Of a stretch of 64,000 nt of DNA, positions 60,883 to 64,000 are shown piece by piece (position 1 is the first letter of the stretch; each line of letters opens with the position of its first letter). The DNA comes from a bacterium (GTDB lineage Bacteria > Electryoneota > RPQS01), in contig JADJCU010000001.1 of NCBI GenBank assembly GCA_016703065.1, positions 806,001 to 870,000 of the forward strand, in the 5' to 3' direction. The translations under genes and the position numbers were made by a program. The notes under the pieces were generated by a model. It was not told where the DNA came from, did not search any database, and worked only from the letters and a program-made list of their open reading frames with translations.

Positions 60883-61038
60883 CGCAGTCCTCCCTTCAGC
60901 GGCTGAACTCTATTTCGACCGTGATCTCCTGACTATCGGATAGTTTCATGAATAGAAAGTCGGGCCGGGCAATCTGGTGTTCCCTTTAGACTGATCGGCC
61001 ATTGATAGCGCGCATTCAGGATTCCGGTCAGCGGGTCG

Positions 61039-61485
61039 TCAACTCAGCTGGCCGAGAATCTCGTACTCCTTCGTGACGCCGTGCAGTTCGAGTTCGCCGC
61101 GGATCAGCGTGCTGGACGTGCCGCCGCTCAGAATGCCGGGGGGGTCCGCAGAGACGAACTCCGTGATCCGCCAGACGACCTCGGGGTACTTGCTCGTCTC
61201 GAGGTGGTTCTGCCGCATGTGCTCATTGCGCAGCGAGAGGCCGGTGTCTAAATTCCCAAGCGGTACGCGAATCGTGCCAGAGCCCGGACCCGCGAGATCG
61301 GACAGGTCCACCGTCACATCGCCCGTGACCTCGTCCGTCCGGCCGACGATCCGCTCGAGGGGGGCTTCGGACACGAATTGGATGAGATTACGAGCCGCTG
61401 TTGTCTTGACAGAGAATTTCGTACCTTCTGCCCAACTGGAACCGACAAGCAGGATCAGCGTTGCAAGAGCGAGCAGGGCGTTCAT
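61039..61485 (-). CDS. YceI-family exported lipid-binding-type protein
   Basis: 148 residues from ATG 61485 (GGAG upstream), signal peptide MNALLALATLILLVGSSWA. The YceI beta-barrel lipocalin-like core is seen as FVSEAPLERIVGRTDEVTGD, GTIRVPLGNLDTGLSLRNEH and TSKYPEVVWRITEF. Family members bind isoprenoid or other lipids in the periplasm. It starts 20 bases after the HU gene ends. Confidence 0.85.
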   Translation of the reverse strand: MNALLALATLILLVGSSWAEGTKFSVKTTAARNLIQFVSEAPLERIVGRTDEVTGDVTVDLSDLAGPGSGTIRVPLGNLDTGLSLRNEHMRQNHLETSKYPEVVWRITEFVSADPPGILSGGTSSTLIRGELELHGVTKEYEILGQLS

Positions 61486-61504
61486 AGGTCTCCGGAGGCT
61501 GCGA

Positions 61505-61774
61505 TTAGCGGACAAGGTCCTGGAACTTCTTGGCAGGGGCGAACTTGGGGAACTTGATTGCCGCGGCCTGCGGGGTCGATGCCAGATCTTTGGATGCGGC
61601 GCGAGCTTTGCGCTCGGCCAGATAGAAGGAACCGAAGTCCGAGATGGTGACGCGGTCTCCATCCCAAACGGCATCTTGAATTGTCTCGATCACGGTTTGC
61701 AGGACTTCTTTAGAAGTCTGCTGCGAAAGAGCCGTTTTTGCCGCAATTGCAGCGATTAATTCTCGGTTAGTCAT
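61505..61774 (-). CDS. HU/IHF-family DNA-binding protein
   Basis: 89 residues with the complete HU fold: MTNRELIAAIAAKTALSQ, VLQTVIETIQDAVWDGDRVTISDFGSFYLAERKARA and the C-terminal AIKFPKFAPAKKFQDLV. The beta-arm carries basic residues (RKARAASKDLAS) but not the usual RNP motif in full. It is a chromosome-architecture protein. Confidence 0.93.
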   Translation of the reverse strand: MTNRELIAAIAAKTALSQQTSKEVLQTVIETIQDAVWDGDRVTISDFGSFYLAERKARAASKDLASTPQAAAIKFPKFAPAKKFQDLVR

Positions 61775-61805
61775 TCAACAAAGTCAATATAATCAAAACC
61801 TCAAC

Positions 61806-62033
61806 ATGCCACTATACGAGTACAAGTGCGAAGAGTGCGGTCAGGTGATCGAAATCCTCCAAGCCAGTACCGCGCACCTCGCGGAGAATTATTGTCCCAA
61901 CTGCCAAGCTGTGAAGCCCGTTGCGAAGCTGTTTTCGCTGACTGCTTCTCCGCAAGGCTCTGGTTCCGATGGATTTGCATCTACTTCTACCGGCGGTGGC
62001 GGTGGTTGCGGCTGCGGTCGTGGTTTTGGCTGA
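61806..62033 (+). CDS. FmdB-family zinc-ribbon protein
   Basis: 75 residues. MPLYEYKCEECG and ENYCPNCQ provide the four zinc ligands (Cys8, Cys11, Cys30, Cys33). A Ser/Gly-rich C-terminal tail ends GGGGCGCGRGFG. FmdB-like proteins are putative regulators of unknown mechanism. Divergent from the HU gene by 31 bases. Confidence 0.88.
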   Translation: MPLYEYKCEECGQVIEILQASTAHLAENYCPNCQAVKPVAKLFSLTASPQGSGSDGFASTSTGGGGGCGCGRGFG

Positions 62034-62040
62034 GGCGCCT

Positions 62041-62066
62041 AAGAGAGGCCAGTTGGCCTCTTCTAC
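62041..62066. terminator. Hairpin between convergent genes
   Basis: AGAGGCC-agtt-GGCCTCT; only a weak T-rich tail. Confidence 0.4.
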
Positions 62067-62335
62067 TGCAGACGCTTCTTCAACTCCGCAATCGCGGTTT
62101 TCACGCCCGGAAACTCTTGATCATCGCGCAAGGCCGGCAGCGGTTCGCTGGGAGCAGGTGTCTCGGCCAGCCTCTTGGGCCGGAGAATGATCATCCCCGG
62201 CTCGACTTTTTGCGCTGTAGATACCACGTCAAACTCAAGAAAATCACCCTCTTTTAGACCAACATGAGCGACAAGTCGCTGGGGCAGGGTGATCTGATTT
62301 TTGGGTCGTATCTGTGCCGAAAGCCGTTTCGCCAT
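62063..62335 (-). CDS. AbrB/MazE-type swapped-hairpin DNA-binding protein
   Basis: 90 residues. The N-terminal half (SAQIRPKNQITLPQRLVAHVGLKEGDFLEF) is the AbrB/SpoVT/MazE beta-hairpin fold. The C-terminal extension is Pro/Glu rich and helical. It could be a free-standing regulator or an antitoxin, but no toxin gene is adjacent. Confidence 0.82.
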   Translation of the reverse strand: MAKRLSAQIRPKNQITLPQRLVAHVGLKEGDFLEFDVVSTAQKVEPGMIILRPKRLAETPAPSEPLPALRDDQEFPGVKTAIAELKKRLQ

Positions 62336-62455
62336 TTCTCTCCAGTTTTTGGAAAATCCAACTTTTTCAAGATACTGTTTTCGCTCGACCGATGCAAGTT
62401 GCGAAGGGTCAACTAAAATGTTGATAAATATGGTCTCACTTTTGCAAGAAAATGC

Positions 62456-62484
62456 TTGACAAGTAGCTAATTATTTGTTAGTTT
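62456..62484 (+). promoter_or_regulatory. Sigma70-type promoter of the M23 peptidase gene
   Basis: TTGACA (62456-62461), 17-base spacer, TAGTTT (62479-62484). The leader to the gene is about 165 bases and shows no recognised riboswitch. Confidence 0.5.
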
Positions 62485-62655
62485 CGACTGTCTTTGTGAG
62501 AGGGGTCGCAGAGTAGTTAAGCTGTTTCTAAACATAGAGCTAACGGTTGCCAATGCGGCGACATGGTCTATAGCGTGTGAAAGTCAGCCGCTTTTGGTTG
62601 GGTCGCACACAATTCGTGAACCCCAACATATTGTGGTGATATCTTTCGGAGATTG

Positions 62656-63612
62656 ATGGCGAATCGCAAGTTTTCACTAATTCTACTGTCGCACGACCTG
62701 AGCAAGAAGGTCGAGTTCACGTTTACCCGGGCGAAAGCGAAGGCGCTGCTTGCCGGGTTAGTCGCGAGCTTTCTTCTGTTCAACGGAGTGACCGGATTCC
62801 TGGCGAGCAGAATCGCCGCCGACTCCGGGAAGGCCCAGTTAGAAGCTGAAAACAGCGCCCTTCGCGAGCAACTGGCCAAGTTTGATACCAAGATCAAGTC
62901 CGTCGAACAGAAGCTCTCAACGCTGGCCGAGACCGACAACATGCTGCGGCTGATGGCCGACCTGCCGTTGTTACCCGCCGACGTCCGCAAGGTTGGTGTA
63001 GGCGGCACCGCAGAATTGTTGCCCCCGGGTCCGATGGTTCCGGAGGCTCAGGAGCTGACCGGAATACTTGACCGGCTCGACCGCGAATTGGAATTACAGA
63101 AGACCAGCTTCCGTGAGATCCACTCGAAGTTGGAGTCGAACGCAGCACTCCTTGAACATCTGCCGACCCTCCGCCCTTGCGATACGGGTTACTTCTCGTC
63201 GGGCTTCGGTGTCCGGGTTGACCCGTTCACGAGGAAGGCGACGCATCACGACGGTCTCGATATTTCCGCGCCGCGCGGGACTCCGGTTATGAGTGCCGCC
63301 GCTGGCACGGTGGTGTATGCGGGCCGGTACTACAACTATGGGCAGTTCATTGTTGTGGATCACGGCGGCGGATATCAGACAGCCTATGGTCATCTCCATA
63401 AGATTTCGGTCCGCAAAGGTCAGAAGGTGACAAAGGGGACGGTGATTGGCCAGGTCGGTTCAACGGGGCGCTCGACCGCACCGCATTTGCACTATGAAGT
63501 CCGGGTGAACGGCGTGGCCGTGAATCCGATGGACTATGTGTTCGATGACAAAGACAGCTTCCCGAACATGGCTGAAGAACACTCCGAGCAGGGAGATGCA
63601 TCCGGCGGCTGA
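62656..63612 (+). CDS. LytM-type M23 metallopeptidase with membrane anchor
   Basis: 318 residues from ATG 62656 with GGAG just upstream (TTG 62653 is possible). An N-terminal transmembrane helix at about 34-52 (LLAGLVASFLLFNGVTGFLA) is followed by a coiled coil (about 55-98) and a LytM domain at about 175-300. The zinc site is complete: HHDGLDIS (His, Asp), YGHLHK and APHLHYEV. It is probably an envelope D,D-endopeptidase or amidase activator acting in cell-wall remodelling. Confidence 0.93.
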   Translation: MANRKFSLILLSHDLSKKVEFTFTRAKAKALLAGLVASFLLFNGVTGFLASRIAADSGKAQLEAENSALREQLAKFDTKIKSVEQKLSTLAETDNMLRLMADLPLLPADVRKVGVGGTAELLPPGPMVPEAQELTGILDRLDRELELQKTSFREIHSKLESNAALLEHLPTLRPCDTGYFSSGFGVRVDPFTRKATHHDGLDISAPRGTPVMSAAAGTVVYAGRYYNYGQFIVVDHGGGYQTAYGHLHKISVRKGQKVTKGTVIGQVGSTGRSTAPHLHYEVRVNGVAVNPMDYVFDDKDSFPNMAEEHSEQGDASGG

Positions 63613-63636
63613 TACGCCGTTCCAATTTGAATTATT

Positions 63637-63668
63637 GCCCGAAGCATTGCGCTTCGGGCTTTTTTTGC
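63637..63668 (+). terminator. Terminator after the M23 peptidase gene
   Basis: GCCCGAAGC-attgc-GCTTCGGGC followed by seven T residues. Confidence 0.88.
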
Positions 63669-63727
63669 TCCGAAGAGTTGCACCTGCAAGGGTTTAGGCG
63701 TAAATTACCCCATCCGGCGTACCCAGC

Positions 63728-64000
63728 GTACCCAGCGTACCGCTGGACCTAATGCGCTGCCGCCAGCGCACGGGTGTAGGTTGAGATGCCTAACGCGGGC
63801 GGATCGCCGACTACTCCAACGATGCAAGCGTGATTTTCGAGAAACCTCAATGTACCCAGCGTACCGCTGGACCTAATGCGCTGCCGCCAGCGCACGGGTG
63901 TAGGTTGAGATGCCTAACGCGGGCGGATCGCCGACTACTCCAACGATGCAAGCGTGATTTTCGAGAAACCTCAATGTACCCAGCGTACCGCTGGACCGAA
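63728..64000. repeat. 124-bp tandem repeats, two full copies and the start of a third
   Basis: Copies start at 63728, 63852 and 63976, apparently identical except for the last bases before the window edge. Each opens with the palindrome CCAGCG-ta-CGCTGG and contains GCGCTGCCGCCAGCGC, another near-palindrome. No open reading frame spans the repeat. It may continue past the window. Confidence 0.92.

Overview
The window looks like chromosome of a Gram-negative bacterium from the FCB side of the tree (a KSB1/Zixibacteria/Marinimicrobia-like candidate lineage rather than a named model genus). The reasons are a short Bacteroidetes-style primary sigma factor, a TonB-dependent receptor with an N-terminal carboxypeptidase-regulatory domain, heptose-type LPS core genes, and six proteins ending in the 'YPNPFN...' C-terminal sorting domain used by type IX-like secretion. 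No tRNA, rRNA, CRISPR array, prophage or transposase gene was seen. Promoters read by eye fit TTGACA-N16/17-TATATT well.

Layout. 1-3.4 kb: TonB receptor (runs off the left edge) and a lipoprotein with a frameshifted tail. 3.6-8.9 kb: rpoD, FIST sensor, PAS hybrid histidine kinase, pirin. 9.1-10.8 kb: sorting-domain protein. 10.9-12.9 kb: arsR-acr3-arsC operon. 13.1-14.6 kb: ECF sigma factor with a probable membrane anti-sigma factor that itself carries a sorting domain. 14.75-15.9 kb: an exported TPR/thioredoxin-like protein interrupted by one in-frame UGA at the first position of its CxxC motif, followed by a bSECIS-like hairpin, so a probable selenoprotein. 15.9-18.8 kb: lipoprotein and sialidase-fold surface protein. 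19-26.8 kb: toxin-antitoxin pair leading into a surface-glycan cluster (methyltransferase, flippase, PHP phosphoesterase, HisC-like aminotransferase, asparagine-synthase-like protein, glycosyltransferase). 26.9-33.3 kb: clostripain-like lipoprotein, TolB-like protein, M28 peptidase, Hsp15. 33.3-40.5 kb: LPS/glycan export operon (GT4, MsbA-like ABC exporter, GT4, membrane-phosphoesterase fusion, GT9). 40.7-43.4 kb: feoA-feoB-Cys-rich protein behind a perfect dyad. 43.4-44.2 kb: gene-free stretch with palindromic repeats and a possible small RNA. 44.2-52 kb: four-gene surface-protein operon ending in a 1602-residue protein with cohesin-like and dockerin-like parts. 52.1-55.3 kb: broken hldD, GH13 protein and a frameshifted FKBP gene. 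55.4-60 kb: two surface-protein gene pairs, each driven by a near-identical ~196-bp region whose promoter spacer is a 12-13 G tract, a probable phase-variable switch. 60-63.6 kb: housekeeping genes (CutA, YceI, HU, FmdB, AbrB-like, M23 peptidase). 63.7-64 kb: 124-bp tandem repeats running off the right edge.

The main themes are envelope assembly and surface display. Most regulated units encode exported proteins, LPS or glycan enzymes, or sensors. Three genes are broken by changes at short G runs and could be sequencing errors; the hldD internal deletion is more than that. The two observations most worth following are the candidate exported selenoprotein and the paired poly-G promoters.
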